The translations under genes and the position numbers were made by a program. The notes below the pieces were generated by a model, which made no database searches, was not told the DNA's origin, and worked only from the letters and a program-made list of their open reading frames with translations. Below are positions 31,996-44,266 of a stretch of DNA of 44,515 nucleotides, in pieces; the first letter of the stretch is position 1, and each line of letters opens with the position of its first letter. The DNA lies in NCBI RefSeq assembly GCF_000304335.1, contig NZ_CAJF01000031.1:1-44515 (forward strand), read 5' to 3'. This DNA is from Microbacterium yannicii PS01. Lineage in GTDB: Bacteria > Actinomycetota > Actinomycetes > Actinomycetales > Microbacteriaceae.

Positions 31996-33872
31996 CCGAC
32001 GTCATCAGGACCCCATCCGTGCCCAAGCGCTCCCAGCGCGGAACCCTGCGGCGGATGGTACGCAACCCGCTCGGCATCCTCTCGCTCTCTTTGCTCACGA
32101 TCATCGTGCTCGCCGCGGTGTTCGCGCCTCTGATCGCACCGTTCGATCCGAACTATGCCGACGTCGGCAACACCCTCGCCGGCCCGGGCGGGCAGAACAT
32201 GCTCGGTACCGACAGTGCAGGTCGCGACGTCTTCTCACGCCTGCTGTACGGCGCCCGGCTCACACTGCTCTCGGCGCTCCTGTGCGCGAGCGTCGCGATC
32301 GCGATCGGGCTCCCGGCAGGTCTGATCGCCGGCTACTACGGTGGTGCGTTCGACAGCACGTCGAACTGGTTCTCCAACATGGCGATGGCCCTCCCGGGCT
32401 TCGTCGTCCTGCTGGTCGTCCGCGCCGCGCTCGGTCCTTCGGTGTGGATCTCGATGATCGCCTTCGGCATCCTCATCAGCCCGAGCTACTACCGCCTGAC
32501 CCGCACCGCCGTGCAATCCGTCCGCAATGAGCTGTATGTCGACGCCGCCCGCGTCGTGGGCCTGAGCGACGCGCGCATCATCTCTCGGCACATCCTCTCC
32601 GTCGTCAGGGCGCCCCTGATCATCCAGACGGCCCTCATCTGCGGAGTCGCGATCGCCGTTCAGAGCGGCCTGGAGTTCCTCGGTCTGGGCGACCCGACCG
32701 AGGCATCCTGGGGTTCGATGCTGGGCGACGGCTTCAACAACATCTACGTGCAGCCCTCCCTCATGCTCTGGCCGGCGCTGGCGATCGGCATCACGATCGG
32801 CTCCCTCGTGCTGCTCGGGAATGCGATCCGTGATGCGCTCGAGGACCGCCGCGAGATCAACGCGCCGCGCCGTCCCCGGCCCGTCGCCGATGCGGGCGCG
32901 CGGGGGCCCGCTGTGGTCGATGACACCGAGGCGATCCTGCAGGTTGCCGATCTGAGCATCGGGTACCCGAATGTCGGTGGCGAGTACACCCGTGTTGTCC
33001 GCAACGTCTGCCTCACCATCCGACCCGGTGAAGTCCTGGGCCTGGTCGGCGAATCCGGATCGGGCAAGTCGCAGACCGCGTTCTCCATCCTCGGTCTGCT
33101 GCCGCGCACCGCCCGCATCCTCTCCGGCTCGATCCGCTTCGAGGAAGCCGTTCTCGTGCGAGACGGCGAGGTCGATGTGAAGGCTGTACTCGGCATCCGA
33201 GGTCGTCGTATCGCCTACATCCCGCAGGAGCCGATGTCGAACCTCGATCCGGCGTTCACGATCGGCCACCAGCTGACACGTCCGATGGTGAAGCTGCTCG
33301 GCATATCCAAGAATGAGGCCGCCGAGCGGGCGCGTGACCTGCTTCGTCGCGTCGGCATCGCTGATCCCGACCGGGTGATGAAGGGCTACCCGCATGAGAT
33401 CTCCGGCGGAATGGCCCAGCGTGTGCTGATTGCCGGGGCCCTCTCGTGCGAGCCGGATCTGATCATCGCCGACGAGCCGACGACGGCGCTGGATGTGACC
33501 GTCCAAGCTGACGTGCTCGACGTCATCCGCACGATGCAACGCGAACTCGGAGTGGCGGTGCTTCTGGTCACCCACAACATCGGCGTGATCGCCGACATCG
33601 CCGACCGCGTCGCCGTCATGCGGCAGGGCGAGATCGTCGAGACAGGGCCGGTGGACGAGATCCTGCGCCGTCCCTCGCACTCCTATACCCGCAGCCTCAT
33701 GGCGAGCATGCTCGTCGGCAAAGAGCCGCTGACGCCGCTCGGTCTCACCGGGGCCGCCGCCGGCGCAGAGACGAGCGATCCAGAGGATGCCTTCGAGGAG
33801 GCACTCGAACTCGCCGACATGCAGCAGCCCCTGTCGCCGACCGCCGAGACCATCCTGCGAGAGGACATCTGA
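31992..33872 (+). CDS. Fused ABC transporter permease (OppC-like) and ATP-binding protein (OppD-like)
   Basis: A 626-residue fusion. Residues about 1-295 are an OppC-type permease (GTDSAGRDVFSRLLYGARLT; EAA loop YVDAARVVGLSDARIISRHI), and residues about 315-600 are an ATPase with Walker [12 protein letters not shown]-loop AYIPQEPMSNLDP, signature ISGGMAQRVLIAGAL, Walker [13 protein letters not shown] and VTHNIGVI. A Pro/Arg/Ala linker joins them. In the ATPase switch position the sequence reads VTHN rather than the commoner THD. A single continuous frame with no internal start supports a genuine fusion. Translation is coupled to both neighbours: ATGA at its start, TGATG at its end. Confidence 0.93.
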   Translation: MTDVIRTPSVPKRSQRGTLRRMVRNPLGILSLSLLTIIVLAAVFAPLIAPFDPNYADVGNTLAGPGGQNMLGTDSAGRDVFSRLLYGARLTLLSALLCASVAIAIGLPAGLIAGYYGGAFDSTSNWFSNMAMALPGFVVLLVVRAALGPSVWISMIAFGILISPSYYRLTRTAVQSVRNELYVDAARVVGLSDARIISRHILSVVRAPLIIQTALICGVAIAVQSGLEFLGLGDPTEASWGSMLGDGFNNIYVQPSLMLWPALAIGITIGSLVLLGNAIRDALEDRREINAPRRPRPVADAGARGPAVVDDTEAILQVADLSIGYPNVGGEYTRVVRNVCLTIRPGEVLGLVGESGSGKSQTAFSILGLLPRTARILSGSIRFEEAVLVRDGEVDVKAVLGIRGRRIAYIPQEPMSNLDPAFTIGHQLTRPMVKLLGISKNEAAERARDLLRRVGIADPDRVMKGYPHEISGGMAQRVLIAGALSCEPDLIIADEPTTALDVTVQADVLDVIRTMQRELGVAVLLVTHNIGVIADIADRVAVMRQGEIVETGPVDEILRRPSHSYTRSLMASMLVGKEPLTPLGLTGAAAGAETSDPEDAFEEALELADMQQPLSPTAETILREDI

Positions 33873-34711
33873 TGAGCGGCACCATTCTCGACGTCCGCGA
33901 CCTGGTCGTGGAGTACAAGCCGAAGAAGCTCCGGGCCAAGCCGCACCGCGCGCTGCATGGAGTATCGCTCAACGTCGACGAGGGTCGGACGCTCGGCCTG
34001 GTGGGCGAGTCGGGGTCGGGGAAGACGACCATCGGCCGGGCCATCCTGGGCCTGGCGCCGATCGCTTCCGGCACGATCGCTTTCAAAGGCGACGACATCA
34101 CGCGGATCAGCCGCCAGAATCGCCGCCGGTTCAGCGGTGACCTGCAGGTCATCTTCCAGGACCCGTACACCTCGCTGAACCCGGCGATGGACGTCGGCGA
34201 CATCCTTGCCGAGCCGCTGGGCGTGCAAGGCGTCGCCCGAGATGCGGCCCGCAGGCGGGTAGTGACCCTGCTCGATCGCGTGGGCCTGCCGTCGAATGCG
34301 ATCAACCGTCAGCCGAACGAGTTCTCGGGCGGCCAGCGGCAGCGCATCGCCATCGCGCGGGCACTGGCGCTCGACCCGAAGCTGATCGTGTGCGATGAGC
34401 CGGTCAGCGCCCTGGACCTGACCACCCAGGCGCGCGTGCTCGATCTCCTGCTGGAGATCCAGCAGGACACCGGGGTGGCCTACCTGTTCATCTCGCACGA
34501 TCTCGACGTCGTCCATCACGTCAGCCATGACGTGGCGGTGCTCTACAAGGGCGAGGTCGTCGAGAACGGTCCGGCGGCGGAGGTCACCCGCACGCCGCAG
34601 CATCCGTATACGAAGCAGCTGTTGCTCGCGTCGCCGGTTCCGGATCCCAGCGAGCAGCGCATCCGCCGCGACCAGCGGCTCGCCCTCAAGAGCTCGCTCG
34701 ACGCAGCCTGA
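33872..34711 (+). CDS. Oligopeptide-type ABC transporter ATP-binding protein (OppF/DppF-like)
   Basis: A 279-residue ATPase with Walker A GESGSGKTT, Q-loop VIFQDPYTSLNPAMD, signature FSGGQRQRIAIARAL, Walker B LIVCDEPVSALD and the switch histidine in LFISHDLDVV. The C-terminal RTPQHPYTKQLLLASP is typical of OppF. It partners the ATPase half of the fusion protein. The start ATG shares one base with the preceding stop (TGATG). Confidence 0.94.
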   Translation: MSGTILDVRDLVVEYKPKKLRAKPHRALHGVSLNVDEGRTLGLVGESGSGKTTIGRAILGLAPIASGTIAFKGDDITRISRQNRRRFSGDLQVIFQDPYTSLNPAMDVGDILAEPLGVQGVARDAARRRVVTLLDRVGLPSNAINRQPNEFSGGQRQRIAIARALALDPKLIVCDEPVSALDLTTQARVLDLLLEIQQDTGVAYLFISHDLDVVHHVSHDVAVLYKGEVVENGPAAEVTRTPQHPYTKQLLLASPVPDPSEQRIRRDQRLALKSSLDAA

Positions 34712-37949
<3,238 letters not shown>

Positions 37950-37953
<4 letters not shown>

Positions 37954-39308
37954 CCGAGGCGAACGGGGCTCCCGTCGAGGGTACGCGCCGGCCCGTGCGG
38001 ATCGTGCACATCGGCCTGGGGCGCTTCTTCCGCGCTCACCAGGCCTGGTACACCCACCACGCTCCGGATGCCGCCGACTGGGGCATAGCCGCCTTCACGG
38101 TGCGGAGCCCGAAGGCAGCCGCCGAGCTCGCCGGCCAGGGATTCTCGTACCCGCTCACCGTGCGCGGACGTGACGGAGACACCGAGGAACGGATCGACAG
38201 CGTCGTGGCGGCGCACGACGGAGCCGATCTCGACGCGCTCCGGCGCTACCTGGCCTCCTCGGAGGTCGCGGTGGTCACGCTGACCGTCACCGAAGGCGGG
38301 TACGGGCTCGACGCCGACGGCGGCCCCGACCTCGCCGACGCGGAGGTGCAGAGCGATCTCGACTCACTCCGCGCGGGTGCCACCACCGCTCAGACGGTCC
38401 TCGGCCGCCTGATCCTCGGCCTCGATGCCCGGAGGCGCGCCGCCGCCGGGCCGATCGCGATCGTGCCCTGCGACAACATCCCCGACAACGGCGCGTTCGT
38501 GGCGCGCGGAGTGACCGAGTTCGCCACGCAGGTCGACATCGGTCTCGCGGACTGGATTCGCTCACACGTCTCGTTCGTCAGCACGTCGGTCGACCGCATC
38601 ACACCGCACGCCGCCGAGGGTGAGATCGTGACCGAGCCCTTCACCGACTGGGTGCTGGCGGGGGAGTTCCCCGGCGGGCGACCGCGCTGGGAGAGTGCCG
38701 GCGCTCGCTTCGTCGATGACATCGAGGCCTGGGAGAACCGCAAGCTCTGGCTGCTCAACGGGGCCCACTGCATCCTCGCCTTCGCGGGCATCGCCAAGGG
38801 ACTCGAGACCGTGTCGGACGCCATCGCGGACCCAGAATGCCGCGCCCTGGTCGAGGACTTCTGGGCGGAGGCCGTCGCGTGCCTGCCTTCGGGCACGGAG
38901 CACGAGAACTACCGAAAGCAGCTGGTCGCCCGATTCGCCAACCCCCGGATCGTCCACCGGCTCAGCCAGATCTCCACGGGTGCGACCTCCAAGGTGCAGT
39001 TCCGCTTCGCCGCCGTCGCCGAACGCACGCTCGATGCCGGCCGCATGCCCGCCGCGAGTGCCGAGGCGACCGCGGCGTGGATCGACTGGCTGGCCACGGC
39101 ACCCTCGGAGTCGGATCCGCGGGCGGATGAGCTCGCTGCGGCGACCGCCTCCGACGACCCGGTCGTCGCGCTCATCGCCGTCGTGTCACCGCGGCTCGCG
39201 GAATCGGAACCGTTCACCGCTCGCGTGCGGGCGGCGACAGGCACCCAGCCCGGCCCGCTCAGGCACGGCCTCGACGCCGCCCGCACATCGTCAAGGAGAG
39301 CATCATGA
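37950..39308 (+). CDS. uxuB: Mannitol dehydrogenase family protein, probable fructuronate reductase
   Basis: A 452-residue polyol dehydrogenase-like oxidoreductase. The N-terminal Rossmann motif is [13 protein letters not shown] (about residue 18), followed by [30 protein letters not shown] and the catalytic region [16 protein letters not shown]. The family reduces fructuronate to mannonate or oxidises mannitol and similar polyols; glucuronate isomerase upstream and mannonate dehydratase downstream point to fructuronate reductase. GTG at 37950 overlaps the preceding stop. Its stop overlaps the next ATG (ATGA, 39305-39308). Confidence 0.93.
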
Positions 39309-40543
39309 TCATCGACAAAGCCGAAGTCATCGTCACGAGCCCCGACCGCAACTTCGTGACACTGAAGCTCACGACCGACGACGGTCTCACCGGTCTCGGC
39401 GACGCGACGCTGAACGGGCGAGAGCTTGCGGTCGTCGCCTACCTGACCGAGCACGTCGTGCCGCTGCTCATAGGCTCGGATGCGAGCCGCATCGAGGACA
39501 CCTGGCAGTTACTGTATCGGTCGGCGTACTGGCGGCGCGGTCCGGTCACGATGGCGGCGATCGCGTCGGTCGACATGGCCCTGTGGGACATCAAGGGGAA
39601 GGCCGCAGGCATGCCGGTCTACCAGCTGCTCGGCGGCGCCAGCCGGAACGGGCTGATGGCCTACGGGCACGCGTCGGGCAAAGAGCTGCCGGAGCTGTTC
39701 GACTCGATCCGATCGCACCAGGAGCAGGGGTATAAGGCGATCCGTGTGCAGACAGGCGTCCCGACGCTGAAGGCGATCTACGGCATCGCCGCACAGGGTG
39801 CCGACGTCGGGGACGCGACCGTGCGGTACGACCATGAGCCGGCCCGTCGGGGGGCGAAGCCGGTGGAGGAGGACTGGGACACCCGCGCCTATCTGAACCA
39901 TCTGCCGGGTGTGTTCGAGGCCGTGCGCAACGAGTTCGGTCCTGACATCCCGCTGCTTCATGACGGTCACCACCGGATGACGCCGATCCAGGCGGCCAGG
40001 CTCGGCAAGGACCTCGAACCGTACGACCTGTTCTGGCTGGAGGACTGCACCCCCGCCGAGAACCAGGAGGCGCTGCGGCTCGTGCGCCAGCACACCACGA
40101 CCCCGCTGGCCATCGGCGAGATCTTCAACACGATCTGGGACTTCAAGGACATCATCCGCGATCAGCTCATCGACTACGTGCGAGGCGCCGTCACTCATAT
40201 GGGCGGCATCACGTCGCTCAAGAAGACCCTCGACTACGCGGCGATGTACCAGATCAAGTCCGGCATGCACGGACCGACGGACATCTCACCCGTCGGGATG
40301 GCCGCTGCGATGCATCTGGGCCTCGCGATCCACAACTTCGGCATCCAGGAGTATATGAAGCACGGCGCGCGGACCGATCAGGTCTTCGAGCAGTCCTTCA
40401 CCTGGACCGACGGGTACCTCCACCCGGGCGACAAGCCGGGACTCGGTGTCGAGCTCAACACCGACGAGGCGGGCAGGTACCCGTACGCCCAGGCGTACCT
40501 CCCGTACAACCGTCTGCTCGACGGCACCGTCCATGACTGGTGA
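39305..40543 (+). CDS. manD: D-mannonate dehydratase, ManD type (enolase superfamily)
   Basis: A 412-residue enolase-superfamily enzyme that dehydrates D-mannonate to 2-keto-3-deoxygluconate. Metal ligands are D220 (LLHDGHHRM), E246 (WLEDCTP) and E272 (GEIFNT). R147, Y159 and H222 fit the ManD catalytic set; compared with the Novosphingobium enzyme, R147 and Y159 keep the same numbers and later residues are shifted by ten. This is a different fold from E. coli UxuA. High- and low-activity ManD forms exist; the uronate context favours a true mannonate dehydratase. ATG at 39305 overlaps the previous stop. It ends the operon; a kinase and aldolase for the product are not in the window. Confidence 0.93.
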   Translation: MIIDKAEVIVTSPDRNFVTLKLTTDDGLTGLGDATLNGRELAVVAYLTEHVVPLLIGSDASRIEDTWQLLYRSAYWRRGPVTMAAIASVDMALWDIKGKAAGMPVYQLLGGASRNGLMAYGHASGKELPELFDSIRSHQEQGYKAIRVQTGVPTLKAIYGIAAQGADVGDATVRYDHEPARRGAKPVEEDWDTRAYLNHLPGVFEAVRNEFGPDIPLLHDGHHRMTPIQAARLGKDLEPYDLFWLEDCTPAENQEALRLVRQHTTTPLAIGEIFNTIWDFKDIIRDQLIDYVRGAVTHMGGITSLKKTLDYAAMYQIKSGMHGPTDISPVGMAAAMHLGLAIHNFGIQEYMKHGARTDQVFEQSFTWTDGYLHPGDKPGLGVELNTDEAGRYPYAQAYLPYNRLLDGTVHDW

Positions 40544-40569
40544 GCGACCGGCCCTTATGCGTTCACCCG

Positions 40570-40749
40570 CTACCGCTGTCCCGGCGGGTCGCTGTCGGCT
40601 CGCTGGGCGGCGATGGGCACGGCGACGGCCAGCGTGATGCACAGCACGCCGGCGACGAAGACCAGCCCGGGCAGGATCGGTGACGCGAAGGCCGCGCCGA
40701 CCAGCCACATGCCGCCGATCAGGAGCAGTCCGTAGAGCACGAAGAGCAT
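40570..40749 (-). CDS. Small two-helix membrane protein
   Basis: A 59-residue protein with two transmembrane helices (about 1-20, MLFVLYGLLLIGGMWLVGAA; and 26-48, LPGLVFVAGVLCITLAVAVP) and a short polar tail. Function unknown. ATG at 40749 is chosen because GGAGGT lies 5 bp upstream; a longer frame has no such site. It is convergent with the mannonate dehydratase gene, 26 bp apart. Confidence 0.68.
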   Translation of the reverse strand: MLFVLYGLLLIGGMWLVGAAFASPILPGLVFVAGVLCITLAVAVPIAAQRADSDPPGQR

Positions 40750-40866
40750 CGTCCACCTCCAGGGTTCGTGATCCTTTTGTATCGGCGCAGCGCGTGTGGC
40801 GTCTCGGGGCTTGACTTCCTCCGGTTCCTTCTTCGTCCGGCACACGGCAGCGACGACAATGGCGAC

Positions 40867-41232
40867 ATGAGACTTCTCCAGATCGCCCAGCGCGCGGAAG
40901 ACCTCGATCGCGCCGCTGAGTTCTACACCGTGCTGCTCGAGGCCGGGCCGATCGCGCGGTTCGACCCGCCGGGGCTGCTCTTCTTCGATCTCGACGACGT
41001 GCGGCTTCTGCTCGACCGCGACGCGCCGTCATCGCTCCTCTACCTTCACGTCGACAACGTGCACGAGACTCTCGAGCGCCTCGACGGTCTCGCCGACGTG
41101 GTCTCGGCACCGCACGTGATCTTCCATCACGAGGACGACACGCTCGGCCCCGAGGGACATGAGGAGTGGCAGGCGTTCATCCGCGACTCGGAAGGGAACA
41201 CCGTCGGGCTCATCGCCTTTCAGCGCCCCTGA
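40867..41232 (+). CDS. VOC-superfamily (glyoxalase/bleomycin-resistance type) protein
   Basis: A 121-residue single-domain protein of the vicinal oxygen chelate fold: RAEDLDRAAEFYTVLLEAGP, LLFFDLDDVRLLLD, LYLHVDNVHETLERL, HVIFHHEDDT and IRDSEGNTVGLIAF are the usual paired beta-alpha modules. Possible metal ligands are the second-half histidines and the Glu in DSEGN. Substrate unknown. The start ATG at 40867 has only a weak ribosome binding site. It stands alone before the serine dehydratase gene. Confidence 0.87.
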   Translation: MRLLQIAQRAEDLDRAAEFYTVLLEAGPIARFDPPGLLFFDLDDVRLLLDRDAPSSLLYLHVDNVHETLERLDGLADVVSAPHVIFHHEDDTLGPEGHEEWQAFIRDSEGNTVGLIAFQRP

Positions 41233-41333
41233 CCTCGCGCACACTGCGCGCTCGCTGCGTCGGGGCCGAGGCATCCTGCTGATCTCGATGTGGTGACGTC
41301 GTGCACTCTGCGTGGCGGGCGGCGTAGCCTGGG

Positions 41334-42944
41334 ATGGTGAGCGCCTACGTCTCGGCGTTCGAGCTGTTCTCCATCGGTGTAGGACCCTCGAGCTCCCATA
41401 CGGTCGGTCCCATGCGGGCCGCCCTCGACTTCGTCGTGCGTCTGCGTGAAACCGGGGTGCTGCCCGGCGTCGGCCGGGTGACCTGCACGCTCTACGGCTC
41501 ACTCGGCGCGACCGGGATCGGCCACGGCACTCCCGACGCTGTGGTCGCCGGGCTGCGCGGGCTCGCGCCCGAGACGGCGGATCCGGATGCCGTCCGCTCG
41601 TCGTGGAGCGGATGGCCCCATGGCCGACCGCTCGATCTCGGCGGCGAGCGCTCGATCTCGTTCGATCGCGGCGACATCGTGTTCGCGCCGCGCACGCGGC
41701 TGCCCGGGCACCCGAACGCGATGACCCTCGAGGCTTGGGCCTCGCCCGACGACGGCCCGGAGCGCGACCACGCCCGCACGCTCGGGATCCGCGAGACGGG
41801 CGGCGCTTCGCGCGCGGTGACCGATGCGACCACGCGGGCGGGAACGGATGCCGGACTCCTCGCCCGTGAGACGTACTACTCCGTCGGGGGCGGGTTCATC
41901 CGGCGGGAGGGCGATCCTGCGACCGCGGGTCATCTGCGCACCGAGTCCTTCCCACTCGACTTCGGCAGCGCTGAAGAGCTCCTGGCCCTCTGTGATGAGC
42001 GCGGACTGACGATCGCCGAAGCCGCGCGGCTCAACGAAGCCGCGCGGCGCTCCGACGAAGAGATCGCCGAGGGACTCGACGCGATCTGGAACGCGATGGC
42101 CGCATGCGTCGAGGCCGGCCTCCGTACTGACGGCGTGCTCCCCGGCATGCTCGGGGTGAAGCGCCGGGCGTCGGCGATTCGCGCGCAGCTCGAAGAGGCC
42201 GAAGCCGAGGGCCGCCGGGAGCTGCCGGGGGAGTGGCTCGGCGCCTTCGCGCTCGCCGTCAACGAAGAGAACGCGGCGGGTGGCCGCGTCGTCACCGCTC
42301 CGACGAACGGCGCCGCAGGCATCCTCCCGGCCGTCGCGATGTACTGGTGGCGATTCCTCGCCGACTCCGGGCTCGGCGCCGGCAATGCCGTCACCCCGTA
42401 CGGCGAGTTGGTCGGCAGCGCGCTGCTCGGCTATCACGGCCACGCCGCCGCACCGGAGGAGGCGGCCGCCTGGGATGAGGCGGAGGTGGCCGCGGCGAAC
42501 CGCCGCCGCGGCATCCGTCGGTTCCTGCTCACCGCCACCGCGCTGGGCTCGCTGTTCAAGGCCAACGCGTCCATCTCCGGTGCCGAGGGCGGCTGCCAGG
42601 CCGAGGTCGGCTCGGCCTGCGCGATGGCGGCCGGCGGTCTGACGGCCGTGATGGGCGGCACGAACCGGCAGATCGAGAACGCGGCCGAGATCGCGATGGA
42701 GCATCACCTGGGTCTGACATGCGACCCGGTCGGCGGCCTCGTGCAGATCCCGTGCATCGAGCGCAACGCCATCGCGGCATCCACCGCCGTGACGGCGGCG
42801 CGGCTCGCGCTCCGCGGAGACGGCTCGCACTACGTCTCGCTCGACGCGGTCGTCGAGACGATGCGGCAGACCGGCATCGACATGTCGACGAAGTACAAGG
42901 AGACCAGCGAGGGCGGACTCGCGGTCAACGTCATCGAGTGCTGA
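41334..42944 (+). CDS. sdaA: L-serine dehydratase, iron-sulfur dependent, single chain
   Basis: A 536-residue enzyme, larger than the E. coli protein (about 455), that converts L-serine to pyruvate and ammonia. The beta domain starts with FSIGVGPSSSHTVGPMRAA (about residues 12-30). The alpha domain holds the cluster cysteines: C421 and C429 in GGCQAEVGSACAMA, C463 in TCDPVGG and C474 in IPCIERN. An ATG at 41334 with a GTG next to it is the likely start; the ribosome binding site is weak. It is a lone gene; no regulator is adjacent. Downstream lie two 82-bp repeat units. Confidence 0.94.
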   Translation: MVSAYVSAFELFSIGVGPSSSHTVGPMRAALDFVVRLRETGVLPGVGRVTCTLYGSLGATGIGHGTPDAVVAGLRGLAPETADPDAVRSSWSGWPHGRPLDLGGERSISFDRGDIVFAPRTRLPGHPNAMTLEAWASPDDGPERDHARTLGIRETGGASRAVTDATTRAGTDAGLLARETYYSVGGGFIRREGDPATAGHLRTESFPLDFGSAEELLALCDERGLTIAEAARLNEAARRSDEEIAEGLDAIWNAMAACVEAGLRTDGVLPGMLGVKRRASAIRAQLEEAEAEGRRELPGEWLGAFALAVNEENAAGGRVVTAPTNGAAGILPAVAMYWWRFLADSGLGAGNAVTPYGELVGSALLGYHGHAAAPEEAAAWDEAEVAAANRRRGIRRFLLTATALGSLFKANASISGAEGGCQAEVGSACAMAAGGLTAVMGGTNRQIENAAEIAMEHHLGLTCDPVGGLVQIPCIERNAIAASTAVTAARLALRGDGSHYVSLDAVVETMRQTGIDMSTKYKETSEGGLAVNVIEC

Positions 42945-42972
42945 TCCCCGCGGACGCGTTCCGGGCGCCGCT

Positions 42973-43130
42973 GAGGGTTCGGGCGTCAGTTGTTGTAGGC
43001 CTCGGCCGCGGGATGCTGCGCAGACTGCCCCGCGAACGCGCTCTGGGCGGCCCTAAGGGTTCGGGTGTCAGTTGTTGTAGGTTTCGGCCGAGGGATGCTG
43101 CGCCAACTGGCCCCCGAAGCGCGGGGCGGG
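42973..43130. repeat. Left array of 82-bp repeat units (two copies plus a fragment)
   Basis: GGGTTCGGG begins at 42975 and recurs at 43057; GGATGCTGCGC recurs at 43011 and 43093, so the period is 82 bp. Shared blocks are GTCAGTTGTTGTAGG, TCGGCCG and GGATGCTGCGC. A degenerate third start (GGGTCGGTGTAGG, from about 43128) follows. The units sit between the serine dehydratase stop and the endonuclease-type gene and resemble the units at 44267-44515. Confidence 0.7.
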
Positions 43131-43159
43131 TCGGTGTAGGTGCTCCGCGAGCCGCAATC

Positions 43160-44161
43160 TCATGACGGCTGCCATCCGCGCCGCAGGAGTGCTTCGCGCA
43201 CGATCGGAACGGCCCGAGGGTGCGGGCCGCGAACGTGGGACGACGTGAGGCGAATGACCTCCCAGCTGTTCGCGGCGTAGGCGGTGTATTTCTCGATGTC
43301 GCGATTCCACTGTTGGCGATCGGTGCGGTGGTGGTCGCCTTCGATCTCGATGACGGTGCGCGTCTCGCGGTGCACGAACTCAGTGATTCCGAGGCGCGTG
43401 CCGCGGTCGTCGTAGATCTCGACGTCGAGCTCGAACTCGGGAAGGCCGCCCGCCTCGGCATCCAGTCGGAAGTCCGTCTCGAGAGGGGAGGCGGATCCGA
43501 CCCGAACCATCAAGAGCGCCGCTCTCAGCTTTCCGATGCCGACGCGCCGCCCCGCCGTGATCGCTCGCTCGAGCTGATCCGGTGTGGCGGCCTGCTCCTC
43601 CGGGCGGAGGATCCCTCGCTCATCACGCGGTATGCGCACGATCGCGTCGCCCAGCGCAACAAGCTGTCTCACGCTCAGCTCGCGGCCGAGCATTGCCCAC
43701 GTTGTAACCGGCGTCGTCATCCGCAGACCACCGACCGTGTGAGTGTGCGCGAGCTTCGGCGTGACTTTGATGCCCCGGATGCCCTTCCGCCGCGGCGGTC
43801 GTCGGGGCGATGCGACTGCAACGGCGAGACCATCGCCCGGATCTACCGGCCATCTCTGAAGCACCGCGGCGGTTCGACCCGCGAAGAACTCGTATGGTCC
43901 CATGATCTTCGCGTACGCCTTCGCCATGCGAACAGTGGCCGCTCGCGCCAGCTCGCTCCTGGTGGGTGGTCGAAAGGTCTGGGACCCGCTCGTCTGCTCG
44001 CCCGGTCCAGAATGAAACAGCGCCGTCATGCGCATACCGCGAAAGGGCAGTTCGAGGTCGGACGCGCGCAGGCGGCCGATCGAGACGCCCTTCTCGATCG
44101 CCTCGGCGATAGAGAAGGTATCGCCGAGGATCGGGGGAAGCGGTCGCGGGGCACGAGGCAT
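43160..44161 (-). CDS. AbiEi-antitoxin-like / DUF559 endonuclease-domain protein
   Basis: A 333-residue protein. The N-terminus (TFSIAEAIEKGVSIGRLRASDLELPFRGMRM in part, residues 15-45) matches the AbiEi-type antitoxin domain common in actinobacteria. The C-terminus (225-333) is a Vsr/DUF559-like PD-(D/E)XK nuclease domain: E228 (SPLETDF), E261 in the usual Asp position, E272-x-E274 in VIEIEGDHHRTD, and RDIEKYTAYAANSWEVIRLT. The canonical Asp strand (usually VDLAW) is replaced by GITEFVH, so activity is uncertain. The ATG at 44161 fits the family start; an in-frame ATG at 44383 lies within repeat DNA. It is bracketed on both sides by 82-bp repeats. Confidence 0.8.
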   Translation of the reverse strand: MPRAPRPLPPILGDTFSIAEAIEKGVSIGRLRASDLELPFRGMRMTALFHSGPGEQTSGSQTFRPPTRSELARAATVRMAKAYAKIMGPYEFFAGRTAAVLQRWPVDPGDGLAVAVASPRRPPRRKGIRGIKVTPKLAHTHTVGGLRMTTPVTTWAMLGRELSVRQLVALGDAIVRIPRDERGILRPEEQAATPDQLERAITAGRRVGIGKLRAALLMVRVGSASPLETDFRLDAEAGGLPEFELDVEIYDDRGTRLGITEFVHRETRTVIEIEGDHHRTDRQQWNRDIEKYTAYAANSWEVIRLTSSHVRGPHPRAVPIVREALLRRGWQPS

Positions 44162-44266
44162 CCGTCCAGGGTGACCTGGGCACGTGCTCTTCCGCTCGGC
44201 CACGTAGCGATCGGCGTACAACGTCTCGCAGCCGACGCCTGGGGAGGAGCTGCAACCGACCAGACC

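Noticed and set aside
40544..40611. Terminator after the mannonate dehydratase gene
   Set aside because: AGCGACC and GGTCGCT are inverted but 38 bp apart with no stable inner stem, so I do not call it.
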